DNA from: an uncultured Roseateles sp.
Lineage (GTDB): Bacteria > Pseudomonadota > Gammaproteobacteria > Burkholderiales > Burkholderiaceae
Assembly (NCBI GenBank): GCA_946886855.1
Contig: CAMPJJ010000024.1
Span: 1-57,309 of the forward strand
DNA: 57,309 nt
Direction of reading: 5' to 3'
Part shown: positions 16,197-25,331 of the stretch, one piece after another
Position numbering within the stretch: the first letter of the stretch is position 1
Layout of the letters: each line of letters begins with the position of its first letter
Translations under genes and position numbers: made by a program
Notes under the pieces: model-generated
The model's input: only the letters and a program-made list of their open reading frames with translations
The model's database searches: none
Told to the model about the DNA's origin: nothing

Positions 16197-17504
16197 ATGC
16201 GACGGGTCTGTGGACGGAGGATGGCGCTGTGTGCGGCCACGCTGCTGGCGTCATGCTCTGTCTTCGCGCCAGTGCCGGAGATGCCGCAGTTCCCTTACCT
16301 GTCGCAGCCCTCGGAATCGACCCAGAAAGGGACATCCACTGGGGCCGGCACCGGCACCGGCACCGGCACCGGCACCGAGCCTTGCCGCAACAGCAGCACC
16401 GATTGGGAAAAGAATCCCAAGTGCTTCTACGGCGATCTGGCCTACGTGCTCGACACGCTCGAACGCTACAGCGCCTCGTTGGACGAGCGCGCCCGCGCGG
16501 ACATCAATCGCACCGCCGCCATCAACATGGCCCTGCCGATCGGCGGCTCCATCCTGTTGTATCGGCGGATCCGTGGACTACCGCATAGCAGCTTGCTGTT
16601 CCCTTCTGCGGTGGCTGCCGGTACCTATGCCGCATTCAGCGGCGGCATTCCCGATATCCACGGGCATTATCAGGACGGCGCCAAGCAGTTGCGCTGCCTC
16701 TCGCTGCGTTATGCCCCTCTGCTCTATCGCAACGACGAGATCCTGGGAGACGAAGGACGCAAGGCTTCGCTCAAGCGCATCCACGACGATCTGCGATTCG
16801 CCATCGACAACTATGGTCGCGGCCGCCGCATGCTGCGCGTCGACCTGCAGCCCGTCGTCGTGAAAGGCCACACGCCGGCTAACGCGTTCGACCGCGCGCG
16901 GGGCACGGGCAAGGCTGACGTCAAGCGCGATACCCGCGACCGGATCCAGACTCTCCTGAAGGACCGCGAGGCCGTGGCACAAGACACCCTCGACGTGTTG
17001 GCGACGCTCTGGGATCAGATCGACAGCGCCGGCGCGGATCTCTCGCTGGAGGCAAGGCTGATGGCGCCGGAACTGATTGGCACCCTGGGCAAGGCACAGC
17101 CGGCCCTGAAGGACCCGCAGGCCGTCGGCAGCGGACTCAACACCAAGATCCTGGCGATGGCGCAAGCCAGCGATCGCGTCCCTGATTCGAGGGTGGACCC
17201 CGACCTCTCTCAGGAACTGCTGGACGGCGTCCAGTCCCCGCAGAAACTCAACGACTTCGTGACGTTCCAGGGAGGAGAACTCTTGCGCGCGTGGAAGGCC
17301 GCCAGAGGATTCCTGCGCAAGCATCTCGAGCATGCGCAGCGCCTGAAGGACCTTCAAGTCAGCGCGAAGTGTCCGGCATCGGGAACGCCCGCCGCGGCCC
17401 CGCCGCCGGCCGGTGCGGGAACGGGAATGGGAAGCGCGGCGGGGTCAGCTCCTCCCGGGCAGCCGACCAATGGCGGCGGCATGGTTTCACCGCTGAACCC
17501 TTGA
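16197..17504 (+). CDS. Hypothetical lipoprotein, first gene of an envelope cassette
   Basis: 435 aa from ATG 16197, preceded by CGGAGGG at good spacing. The signal peptide ends in a lipobox LLASC with Cys20. A Gly/Thr linker (GTGTGTGTG) is encoded by the CCGGCA repeat. The body is largely helical and soluble: about 60-140 contains CRNSSTDWEKNPKCFYGDLAYVL with two cysteines that could form a disulfide, then a weakly hydrophobic stretch (AAINMALPIGGSILLYRRI, HSSLLFPSAVAAGTYAAFSGG), then charged helices to about 390. The C-terminus is Pro/Gly/Ala-rich and ends GGGMVSPLNP. I recognise no domain. It ends 8 nt before the protease-SleB gene, so the two are almost certainly translated from one mRNA. 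Confidence 0.75.
   Translation: MRRVCGRRMALCAATLLASCSVFAPVPEMPQFPYLSQPSESTQKGTSTGAGTGTGTGTGTEPCRNSSTDWEKNPKCFYGDLAYVLDTLERYSASLDERARADINRTAAINMALPIGGSILLYRRIRGLPHSSLLFPSAVAAGTYAAFSGGIPDIHGHYQDGAKQLRCLSLRYAPLLYRNDEILGDEGRKASLKRIHDDLRFAIDNYGRGRRMLRVDLQPVVVKGHTPANAFDRARGTGKADVKRDTRDRIQTLLKDREAVAQDTLDVLATLWDQIDSAGADLSLEARLMAPELIGTLGKAQPALKDPQAVGSGLNTKILAMAQASDRVPDSRVDPDLSQELLDGVQSPQKLNDFVTFQGGELLRAWKAARGFLRKHLEHAQRLKDLQVSAKCPASGTPAAAPPPAGAGTGMGSAAGSAPPGQPTNGGGMVSPLNP
16345..16374 (+). repeat. CCGGCA hexanucleotide tandem repeat, five units
   Basis: Five perfect CCGGCA units followed by a partial CCG lie inside the lipoprotein gene just after the lipobox, encoding alternating Thr-Gly. Unit length is a multiple of three, so slippage would lengthen or shorten the tether without a frameshift. 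Confidence 0.85.
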
Positions 17505-17512
17505 GACGGACC

Positions 17513-18913
17513 ATGCACGGCGCTCCATTCGTCCACAACGCTTTCCGGCTCGCCACGCAATGCCTGGCCGGCCGCGGCTCGCCGAGGATGCCTGATTGGC
17601 TGGATCGCTCCGCCATCTCGGGCGTCTGGACCTCGCTGCAATCGTCCGATCCGGCTTTGCATCTGGTCCTTCGGCCCGGCTGGACATCCGCCGCCTTTCC
17701 CCGCCACTGGCAACTGGCAGGCATGGATGCGCCGCTCGCGCTGCGGTGGTTGCCGGGCGGTCGGGCGCTGGGTCAAGGCCTGCCGACCTTGTCGCCGGAG
17801 CGCCGTCCCGCATTCACCGGGTCCGCGACGGCCTTGCTGCGCGACCGCGCCAGCGGCCGTCGCTACCTGCTGACTTGCGGTCATGTCGCGGCGCCTGGCC
17901 CGGATGCGCAAAGCAGCGACCGGGTCCTGGTCTCCGACCTGTCCGGCGCGGAAGGCTTCACGGGACAGCTGCGTCTCTGGCAACCGATGCTAGCCGCGGG
18001 CGCGTTCAGGACCCCGATCGACGCCGCGCTGGTCGAGATCGACGCCGAGCTGTTCGACGTGCTGGCGCGCCAGCCCGAGTTGCTTCCGCAAGGTGTCAAC
18101 GCGGCCACACCGGCCTTGCGTGAATCTTTGCAGTTGCGCCGGCGCGGCGGCACTGCCGAGGGAACCGCGCTGGTCCACTGGTCCGGCGAGGTCGACATCC
18201 CCGGCTTGACGCCGGGTGTCGCTGACTACTTCCTGGAGAACGCGATCGGCTACCGCTGCGAGGTCCCCACTCAGCCGGGCGACAGCGGCGCTGCAGTCTG
18301 GGATGCTGTTGGCCGGCTGCGCGGCATGCATCTGGCCGGCCTGATCGATGCCGACCCACGCAGCGATGCGCCCAATGCGGTCTATGGCCCGATCCAGCCG
18401 GTGCTGGACTGGTTCAACGTACTGCCCGTCCTGAGAGGGGGTGGCACGGCCACCGTGACGGCAGCATCGACCGCGGTGACCCGGGACACGCACCCCGCGA
18501 GCAGCGCTGCGGCGCTGACCGATCGCGAAGTCATCGCCGCCACACTCTGGGGCGAGGCGCGCAACCAGGGGCCGCGCGGCTTGCAGGCGGTGGCCGGCGT
18601 CATCGCCAACCGCGCACGCACGCGATACCGCCGATGCGTCGACGCGCGGGCCGTCTGTCTGGACCGTTGGCAGTTCAGCTGCTGGAACGAGAAAGACCCC
18701 AATCGCGCACGCATGCTGGCCGTGGTCAGGCAGCCCGACGAGATCCTGCTCCAGACGCTGGCGCTTGCCGACGACGTGCTGGCAGGCAGCATCGCCGACA
18801 TCACCCGGGGCGCACGCCATTACCACACCAGCCGAGTCCGCCCTTTCTGGGCCAACGGCAAGCAGCCCTGCGCCGCGATCGGCGACCACCTCTTCTACAA
18901 CGACGTCGCCTGA
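17513..18913 (+). CDS. Trypsin-like serine protease fused to a SleB-type cell-wall hydrolase
   Basis: 466 aa from ATG 17513. Residues about 95-300 form a chymotrypsin-fold protease with a complete triad: H124 in LLTCGHVAAPG, D170 in TPIDAALVEI and S258 in QPGDSGAAVW. Residues about 336-466 are a Hydrolase_2 (SleB/CwlJ) domain: EVIAATLWGEAR with the catalytic-type E348, GLQAVAGVIANR, then WQFSCWN and a C-terminal HYHTSRVRPFWA. SleB-like domains cleave peptidoglycan glycan strands. No signal peptide or membrane helix is visible at the N-terminus, which is unusual for a wall hydrolase. Neighbours are a lipoprotein (8 nt upstream) and a membrane protein with an NlpC/P60-like domain (15 nt downstream), forming a tight trio. 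The fusion suggests proteolytic activation or a two-target attack. Confidence 0.88.
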   Translation: MHGAPFVHNAFRLATQCLAGRGSPRMPDWLDRSAISGVWTSLQSSDPALHLVLRPGWTSAAFPRHWQLAGMDAPLALRWLPGGRALGQGLPTLSPERRPAFTGSATALLRDRASGRRYLLTCGHVAAPGPDAQSSDRVLVSDLSGAEGFTGQLRLWQPMLAAGAFRTPIDAALVEIDAELFDVLARQPELLPQGVNAATPALRESLQLRRRGGTAEGTALVHWSGEVDIPGLTPGVADYFLENAIGYRCEVPTQPGDSGAAVWDAVGRLRGMHLAGLIDADPRSDAPNAVYGPIQPVLDWFNVLPVLRGGGTATVTAASTAVTRDTHPASSAAALTDREVIAATLWGEARNQGPRGLQAVAGVIANRARTRYRRCVDARAVCLDRWQFSCWNEKDPNRARMLAVVRQPDEILLQTLALADDVLAGSIADITRGARHYHTSRVRPFWANGKQPCAAIGDHLFYNDVA

Positions 18914-18928
18914 CCGGAACACGCTGCC

Positions 18929-21865
18929 ATGGACACCGTCATCCTCGATGTCGTCATCGGTCTGGTCCTGACCTACCTCGTGCTTGCGCTGCTGGTCACC
19001 AAGCTGCAGGAAACGGTGATGGGCCAGCTGTTCACGTCGCGCCAGTTCACGATGCACGACCTGCTGGACCAGGCGCTGCAAGGCGACGGCAAGCTGAAGG
19101 CGCGTCTGCTCGCCAACCCCATCATCTTCAGCCTCTTCAAGGGGCAGAGCGTCGAGCGCGGGATCGCCCGCGCCAGCGGACCCTCGGCCATTCCCAGCGA
19201 CCTGTTCGCCCGCGCACTCCTCATCGAGGTGTTCGACAACGGACGCAAGGAAGGCAAACATCCCAAGGACAGACACAGCACACCCCAGTTGTTCATCGAC
19301 AACCTGCCCGCGGGCGGGGCCGGCGTCGACGGGGTGCTGCGCGCGCTGCTGCCCGGCAACGAGACCAACTGGGCGGGCTACGAGACCGCCATCGCCCATT
19401 GGTTCGACCAAGTCGGCCAGCGCGCCGACGGCTGGTTCCAGCGCAAGGCGATGCGGTGGGGTCTGATCTTCTCGCTGGGCGCAGCGGCGGCGCTCAACGT
19501 CAACACCTTCCTCCTGGCGGAGCGTCTGTCGGGCGACCCGGATCTGCGACGCAGCTTCGCCTCGCTGGCGCAGCGCACGCTCAATGAGTTCGGCACGCAG
19601 GGCGAGGCCAACGCGCCGCCGACGGTCACCCCGGAGCATCCGATCGATCGGGCGGTGAAGGCCATCTCGGACGTCAATACGCGCATCGCGGCGATGGTGT
19701 CCTCCAATCGCCCCTTTGCGAACTTCGATCCCAATCAGCAGAAGCTCACCGACGGAACGCCAAACGACCTGCTGGCCATCTCCCCAACCACGGTACAGCG
19801 ATGCGCTCGGGTCAAAGCCAGTCTGGAGTCCGCTGACCTCGCCAAGTTCCCCATCAGCAACCCGATGACCTGGGCTCAACTGCTGCCTCAACTGCAGACC
19901 GAAGTCGGCGCGCTTCGAGACATGACGATCAGCGGCGACCTCGCGCCACCGGCGGCGCCGGCGCCACCGGTGCCATCGGCGTCCGCGACGCCTGGCGCCC
20001 AGAAGCCGGTCCCGTCCGCCAGTCTGCCGAGTCGACAGCAGCGCCTGGCCGACGTCAGGCAGTGCCTGAACACGCTCGGCAGCTGGTTCGCGCACATCAA
20101 GGGCGCGATGAACCGAACCACCCGCACCGAGCTCGAGGCGGCGGAGGTGTCCCTGCTGACGGCCAAGGAGGCGCTCAAGGACTTGAGCTTCGACGTCGCT
20201 GGCGGCCCGATCCTGTTGTCCGGTCCGCTGTTCCTGCGCGATCCCGATGCGTTCGCGGGCTGCGCTAAGCTGCCCGGCGTCGACGTCCAGCGCTTGAAGT
20301 CGTGTGTGGAAAGCGCGAGCAGCGGCCGCCTGAGCCTGCCCGTCGGCTGGACCGCCCGCAATGCGCGGGATGCCCTCTGCCGGGTGAGAGAGGGCGAGAA
20401 CGGAGAAAGACACGCGCCTCGGGTCGATCACGAATGCCCGCTGCAGACTAAGCACCATGCGTTCGCGGGAGACGCGCGTCTGGGCATTCCACCGATGGCC
20501 CTCGAAGGCAGCGCCTTCTGGAGCTGGCACACCTGGCTCTTCCTTTTCGGCTTCATCATCACCGCCTTCTTCGTGGCGCTGGGCGCTCCGTTCTGGTTCG
20601 ACTTGCTGGGGCGTGTCGTCAAGATGCGCGCCGCGGGCGAAAAGCCCGCCACGGAGGCGGAGAAGAGCGCGAACGCCAAACTACCTGCAGGCGGCGGGGC
20701 CGCACCGGGCGAGACACCCGCACCGGATCCGGAAACGTTCGACGGTCTGGGTCCATTCACCGACGCCAAGAATTTCATCGAACGGATCATGGCGGTAGCG
20801 GACAAGGTGGCATTGCAGACATCGCTGGGTGTCACCGCCACCGGCATCCTCGACGAAGCCACGCGGAGGGCCCTCGTCGCGCGGGCGAAAGCCCTGGACA
20901 TCGATCTGGACGGGACGGACGAGGTCTCCTTGCAGGCCTTCCTGGCGATCGTGGGTCGGTTGCCCAACGCGCTGTCCGACCTCGCGACGTCGAGCAAGAC
21001 GCGCGCACCGGAAGCAACGGACACCGGCAAGAAGGCTGGGAGCTGGGGCGCATCACCGGAGCCGGTGGCGGTCTCCATCGCTTCGCCGTCAGACTTCCCG
21101 GCGAAGGTCGCCAGCCTGGCGGCACCGTTGGCACGGCTGTTGCACTTCGACGAGTCCCTCGCGGCCGGCAAGCCCAGCCAGCGCGCCATGGCAACGCTGT
21201 TCCTCGTCAAGCTGGCGCTGGCCGGCAAGGGCCACACGCCGTCGCTTGCGGAGCTGGACAAGCTGGCCCGCTCGCGCCGGCTCAATCAACTGATCGATTG
21301 GGATACGACGGCCCGTCACCCCATCGAAACGCTGGACGGCGCCCAACTCGACGTGATGAGGCAATCATCGGCCTCGACATTCGAGCGCTCTTCCGCTAGG
21401 TGGCTGGATTGGGCGTTTGGCGAACTCGGTCAGACCGAGGAAGACCGGGAGGCTGTCGACGCTAGCAACCCGCGCATCGTCGAATACCTGCGTGCCGGCA
21501 ACGGCGGCACTCCGCTTGGCGATGCGACGTCCTGGTGTGGTGCCTTCATTGCCTGGGTGATCCAGCAGTACAACGGCGAATCCCCGGCTCAAGCGCTTCC
21601 GGCTGCACCAGGCAGCGCCTTGGCAGCCGACAGCTGGAAGACATGGGGAGCCGCCGTGACGCCAGCGGAGGCTCAACCAGGCGACGTCGCCATCTTCCAC
21701 CAGAACTTGCAGACTCGATCCGGATTCCACGTCACCTGGGTCTTCCGCAAGGAAGCCGATGGACGCCTCTACGTCATCGGCGGCAATCAGGGAGATGGGT
21801 GCGTGTCCTTGGCCATTCGCGGAGGCGATGAAGACCCGGTCGTCGCGGTCCGCCGCAGGTCGTGA
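18929..21865 (+). CDS. Large membrane protein with peptidoglycan-binding-like and NlpC/P60-like (TIGR02594-type) C-terminal domains
   Basis: 978 aa. Membrane helices are at about 5-25, 177-196 and 535-556. The N-terminal part (DVVIGLVLTYLVLALLVTKLQE; WFQRKAMRWGLIFSLGAAAALNVNTF; VALGAPFWFDLLGRVVKMR) matches, from memory, a widespread uncharacterised membrane family with exactly these three segments. It carries a long insert at about 200-530 with a Pro/Ala linker. Residues about 612-680 resemble a peptidoglycan-binding domain (LQTSLGVTATGILDEATRRAL). Residues about 822-978 match TIGR02594-type NlpC/P60 amidases: nucleophile C870 in SWCGAFIAWV, H934 in GFHVTWVF and GGNQGDG at 951-957. By the positive-inside rule the C-terminal hydrolase would be cytoplasmic, which is odd. 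It is the last gene of the trio. Confidence 0.82.
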   Translation: MDTVILDVVIGLVLTYLVLALLVTKLQETVMGQLFTSRQFTMHDLLDQALQGDGKLKARLLANPIIFSLFKGQSVERGIARASGPSAIPSDLFARALLIEVFDNGRKEGKHPKDRHSTPQLFIDNLPAGGAGVDGVLRALLPGNETNWAGYETAIAHWFDQVGQRADGWFQRKAMRWGLIFSLGAAAALNVNTFLLAERLSGDPDLRRSFASLAQRTLNEFGTQGEANAPPTVTPEHPIDRAVKAISDVNTRIAAMVSSNRPFANFDPNQQKLTDGTPNDLLAISPTTVQRCARVKASLESADLAKFPISNPMTWAQLLPQLQTEVGALRDMTISGDLAPPAAPAPPVPSASATPGAQKPVPSASLPSRQQRLADVRQCLNTLGSWFAHIKGAMNRTTRTELEAAEVSLLTAKEALKDLSFDVAGGPILLSGPLFLRDPDAFAGCAKLPGVDVQRLKSCVESASSGRLSLPVGWTARNARDALCRVREGENGERHAPRVDHECPLQTKHHAFAGDARLGIPPMALEGSAFWSWHTWLFLFGFIITAFFVALGAPFWFDLLGRVVKMRAAGEKPATEAEKSANAKLPAGGGAAPGETPAPDPETFDGLGPFTDAKNFIERIMAVADKVALQTSLGVTATGILDEATRRALVARAKALDIDLDGTDEVSLQAFLAIVGRLPNALSDLATSSKTRAPEATDTGKKAGSWGASPEPVAVSIASPSDFPAKVASLAAPLARLLHFDESLAAGKPSQRAMATLFLVKLALAGKGHTPSLAELDKLARSRRLNQLIDWDTTARHPIETLDGAQLDVMRQSSASTFERSSARWLDWAFGELGQTEEDREAVDASNPRIVEYLRAGNGGTPLGDATSWCGAFIAWVIQQYNGESPAQALPAAPGSALAADSWKTWGAAVTPAEAQPGDVAIFHQNLQTRSGFHVTWVFRKEADGRLYVIGGNQGDGCVSLAIRGGDEDPVVAVRRRS

Positions 21866-21955
21866 TCAACCAAGCGGCAACCAGTTCGACGTCACCCCGG
21901 TGACCCTGTCACCCGGAGAACCATCAGCATATGCAGAGACGCCGACGCTCAGTCC

Positions 21956-22327
21956 TCAGCGGCTCAGATAGAAATCCATCGGAATCAGCTCGACCGCCCA
22001 TCCGCCGGCCTCGCCCAGCGTGGCCGCCGGATGCATCGAAGCGATGCGCAGCGCTTCTTCCTCGCTGTCCGCTTCGATGATGAACAGGCCGCCGACGACT
22101 TCCTTCGCTTCGGTATAGGGCCCGTCGGTGACGTGCGTCTTGCCGCCGCTCGGACGAAGCGTCTTCCAGCCTTCCAGATCGCCGAGCGACGCGGACACCA
22201 GCACCTTGCCCGTGGCGCGCATCTTCTCGTCCAGGGGCGGGCATTGGCTCACCAAGGCCTTGACGTCTTCGGGCGCCATCTTGGCGAAGGCTTCAGGGGT
22301 GAAGTAGGCGAGGCCGAGGTATTTCAA
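21956..22327 (-). CDS. YciI/DGPF-domain protein
   Basis: 123 aa from TTG 22327, which has AAAGGA upstream and gives KYLGLAYFTPEAFAKM, close to the usual start of the family. An ATG at 22462 would add 45 unrelated residues. The DGPY motif (VTDGPYTEAKEVVGGLFIIEA) and the dimeric ferredoxin-like alpha/beta pattern define the YCII/DGPF group (PF03795). These small cytoplasmic proteins are often encoded beside ECF sigma factors, but here the neighbour is alkB. Biochemical role unknown. Confidence 0.83.
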   Translation of the reverse strand: MKYLGLAYFTPEAFAKMAPEDVKALVSQCPPLDEKMRATGKVLVSASLGDLEGWKTLRPSGGKTHVTDGPYTEAKEVVGGLFIIEADSEEEALRIASMHPAATLGEAGGWAVELIPMDFYLSR

Positions 22328-22506
22328 GGGAAGTCCTTTGAGGGGGTTGATGCACTGACGACGAGGGGGAGCGTCGGAAATCGACAAGTTCCTGGAAGAA
22401 CAACCCGGGGCAAGACCGCTGAGTGAGCAGGCAAGGTGCCACAGCAAGGCGACGCGCTGCAAGCGGAATGCGTCGGGGAGCGTGTGCTTGCCGGGTTAGT
22501 TGCTGC

Positions 22507-23169
22507 TCATCCCGCCTTGCGGAAGGTCAGGTTGATGCGGTGACTCCCCAGATCGGGATGGGGGTTGTCCTTCAGCGTCATGACGCCGTGATAACGCAGC
22601 CGGTCCTCTGCGCCCCAGACGGCCACGTCACCGTGGAACAGCGGGATCTTCGCGGTCGCATCGTCGCGTCGCAGTCCCCCGAACAGGAAGACCGCCGGCA
22701 TGCCCAGCGACACGGAGACGATGGGGGCGTCCAGGTCCTGCTCGTCCTTGTCCTGATGGAGGCTCAGCTTCGTGCCGGGTGCGTAGCGATTGACCAGGCA
22801 GGCGTCGGGCTCGAAGCGCTCGAAGCCAGCCGCCGCCGCGGCATCGTGGGCGAGGCGCCTCAGCACATCAGGCATCGCCGGCCAGGGCGTTCCCGTGTCG
22901 GGATCGATCGTCGTGTACCGATAACCCCGCCGATCGGACGTCCAGCCCAGCGCGCCGCAGTTGGTCATCGCGACGGACATGGTGTACCCGCCCGGCGTCA
23001 CCAGGTGCCGGAACGGAGCGGTCCGCACCACCTCGTCGATCGCCTTCAGCAATTCGCCGGCGCCAGGCCGCGCGAATCCCCGCAGCACGCGCGCCCCTGG
23101 GCCGATTTCCTGGACGCCATCGACAGCCCCATCGATGTGCATGTCGTCGAACAGTCCCCGTGTGCTCAC
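22507..23169 (-). CDS. alkB: Alpha-ketoglutarate-dependent DNA repair dioxygenase AlkB
   Basis: 220 aa from a GTG start. Iron ligands are H138 and D140 (LSLHQDKDE) and H194 (LRYHGV). The 2-oxoglutarate-binding arginines are R211 and R217 in RINLTFR. The spacing between the two histidines (56 residues) equals that of E. coli AlkB. The enzyme removes methyl groups from 1-methyladenine and 3-methylcytosine in DNA and RNA by oxidation. MTNCGALGWTSDRRGYRY is the nucleotide-recognition lid region. It stands alone, with no ada or alkA gene nearby. Confidence 0.95.
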   Translation of the reverse strand: MSTRGLFDDMHIDGAVDGVQEIGPGARVLRGFARPGAGELLKAIDEVVRTAPFRHLVTPGGYTMSVAMTNCGALGWTSDRRGYRYTTIDPDTGTPWPAMPDVLRRLAHDAAAAAGFERFEPDACLVNRYAPGTKLSLHQDKDEQDLDAPIVSVSLGMPAVFLFGGLRRDDATAKIPLFHGDVAVWGAEDRLRYHGVMTLKDNPHPDLGSHRINLTFRKAG

Positions 23170-23260
23170 CGGTCACCTCGTGTCGTGAAAGATCGATCCC
23201 ATCGCATGACGATGGCCGCGACGCGATACGGCGAGCGGTGGCCTCGCGTCGTTGCCTTGA

Positions 23261-25177
23261 TCATCCTCTGTGGCGATTCCCCTCACCACCTCTCATCCGC
23301 CCCTTCCCCTCCCGCTTCCCGCGCAGCATCTCGTGGTCCGCGCGCTCGATGAGCTCGTGCGCGCCGGCCTCGTCGTCCGGCGAGAAGACCGCGACACCGG
23401 CGGTCACGCCCACCGTCACCACCGTGCCGGACGACAGCACGACGGGCGCGCCGATCGCGTCGACCACCCGCGCCAGCGCCGCCCGCCATTCATCGTCCTG
23501 GACGCAGGTCAGGACCAGCACGAACTCGTCGCCGCCCAGCCGCGCCGCGGTGTCCAGCGGCCGGATGCCCGCCGTCAGGCGCGCCGCCACCGTCTGCAGC
23601 AGCTGATCGCCCGCGTCGTGCCCCTGCGCGTCGTTGACCGCCTTGAACCCGTCCAGGTCGAGGTAGCAGACCGCCACCTGCCTGCGCTCGCGCCGCGCCA
23701 TCGCCAGCGCCTGCTCGATCCGGTCGTACAGCAGCACGCGGTTGGGCAGTTGCGTCAACGCGTCGTGGAAGGCGGCGTGGGCCATGTCCTCGTGCGCCGC
23801 CTTCATCGCCGTGATGTCGACCGCCATCGCGAAGACCTCGGTGTCGGACAAGGGCACCGCGCCGAAGTCCACCCACACCGCCTCGCCGGTCTTGCTGCGC
23901 ATGCGGATCTGCGCGCGGTAGTAGCCGTGTTCGGTCACCGCCGCGTAGACCTGCCGGCCCACCTCCTCGTACTGCGCGTCGTCCCAGTAGAAGATCCGCG
24001 CCGGCTTGTCCTGCAGTTCGCCGGGGCCGTAGCCGAGCAGCCGCTCCACCGCCCGGTTGCGCCAGGTGATGGTCCGGCGCGCGATCCTCGCCATGCCGAC
24101 CAGGTCGCTGTCGAGCATGGCCGACTGTTCGCGCTGCAGCGCCTGGATGCGCCTGCCCTGGTCCGCCAGCGCCTGCATCGCCCGGTCCTGTCGCCGCGTG
24201 GCGCGATGGACGAGCCCCGTCGCCAGCGCCACCAGCAGCCACGCCAGCACCGCCAGCGCGACCACCGTCCACGCCTGCTGGCGCCAGGTCTTGAAGAAGC
24301 GTTCGTGGTTCACGCCGGCGTAGACGATGAAGGGCCAGTCGTCGAGTGCGCGGTAGGCCGTGGTCCGGTCCTGCCCGTCGATCGTCACCGTCGACACGAA
24401 GGTGCCCTGGCGCGGCTGCGCGGCCTGCCTCTCGCGCAGCTCGCGCGAGACCTGTCGCTCGCCGACGTCCCCCTGCGCGGGGCTGCCCGGCGCCATGCGC
24501 GCGACCAGGCGCAGGTCGTCCCGGCGCAGCGTCATCGCGTCGAGCGGCGCGAGGTCGTAGCGCTCGAAGAGATGCCGGAAATGATCGACGCCCACGGTCA
24601 CGTAGAGCACGCCCGCGAACCGGCCGCGCACCACCAGCGGCCGGCCGAAGCCGATCACCCAGTTGCCCGACACGCGCGAGACCAGCGGGCCGGTGACCTG
24701 CGTCACCGGTGTCGACAGGTCGCGGGCCTTGATGAAGAAGTCGCGATCGGCAATCTGCGCGGGCGTGGCGACCGGCAGGCGCGTGCCCCAGCGCACCAGA
24801 CCGGACGCGTCGGCGGCACGGAGGGATTCGATGCCGAAGAGCAGCCGGTAGCGCGCGTTGAGCACGTCGTTGAGCACCGCGTCGGAAGCGCCCCCCGGGG
24901 CGTCGAGCAGCCGCTCCATCTCCGCCCCAGTCGCGCGAAGGACCGCGTCGACGCGTCCCATCTCGGCGGCGACATTGAGTTGCGCGACCGCCGCCAGCCC
25001 TTCGGCCACATCCCGCGCCTGCGCCGCGTAGGCGCGGTGGGAGGTGACCAGCACATGCGTCACGAGCGCGCCCAGCACCAGCGCGACGGTGAGATTGGCG
25101 CCGATCAGCCAGGCCATCATGCGGCGCCGGCGGCGCGCGGCCCCGTCGACGAAGAGTTGCGGATCGGAGAGCGGCAT
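23261..25177 (-). CDS. Membrane diguanylate cyclase with dCache-like sensor, PAS and GGDEF domains
   Basis: 638 aa from ATG 25177. The in-frame extension to 25453 is rejected because it would overlap the divergent gene at 25332. Membrane helices at about 21-43 and 304-323 flank a periplasmic sensor (about 45-300) of Cache type (RDFFIKARD, VIGFGRPLV, GVLYVTVGVDHF). A PAS/PAC region is at about 355-460. The GGDEF domain (about 465-630) keeps the catalytic GGDEF at 548-552 and an inhibitory RxxD site (R539-P-L-D542) five residues before it. It should therefore make cyclic di-GMP and be feedback-inhibited. The gene is divergent from the DUF2235 gene, with 154 nt between. Confidence 0.93.
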   Translation of the reverse strand: MPLSDPQLFVDGAARRRRRMMAWLIGANLTVALVLGALVTHVLVTSHRAYAAQARDVAEGLAAVAQLNVAAEMGRVDAVLRATGAEMERLLDAPGGASDAVLNDVLNARYRLLFGIESLRAADASGLVRWGTRLPVATPAQIADRDFFIKARDLSTPVTQVTGPLVSRVSGNWVIGFGRPLVVRGRFAGVLYVTVGVDHFRHLFERYDLAPLDAMTLRRDDLRLVARMAPGSPAQGDVGERQVSRELRERQAAQPRQGTFVSTVTIDGQDRTTAYRALDDWPFIVYAGVNHERFFKTWRQQAWTVVALAVLAWLLVALATGLVHRATRRQDRAMQALADQGRRIQALQREQSAMLDSDLVGMARIARRTITWRNRAVERLLGYGPGELQDKPARIFYWDDAQYEEVGRQVYAAVTEHGYYRAQIRMRSKTGEAVWVDFGAVPLSDTEVFAMAVDITAMKAAHEDMAHAAFHDALTQLPNRVLLYDRIEQALAMARRERRQVAVCYLDLDGFKAVNDAQGHDAGDQLLQTVAARLTAGIRPLDTAARLGGDEFVLVLTCVQDDEWRAALARVVDAIGAPVVLSSGTVVTVGVTAGVAVFSPDDEAGAHELIERADHEMLRGKREGKGRMRGGEGNRHRG

Positions 25178-25331
25178 GCTCAAATGTTGCCTCAGCCAGG
25201 CGGCCGCCGGCGCGGGCGCGCCGCCTCCGTCACGAGGTGTTTTCCCGCGTCCCCACATTCGGGGATGACCGGCGCGCCCATCCGTCCTAGCCTTCGTCTT
25301 TCGGCAGAAGAAACACGGCGGGGGGACGGGC

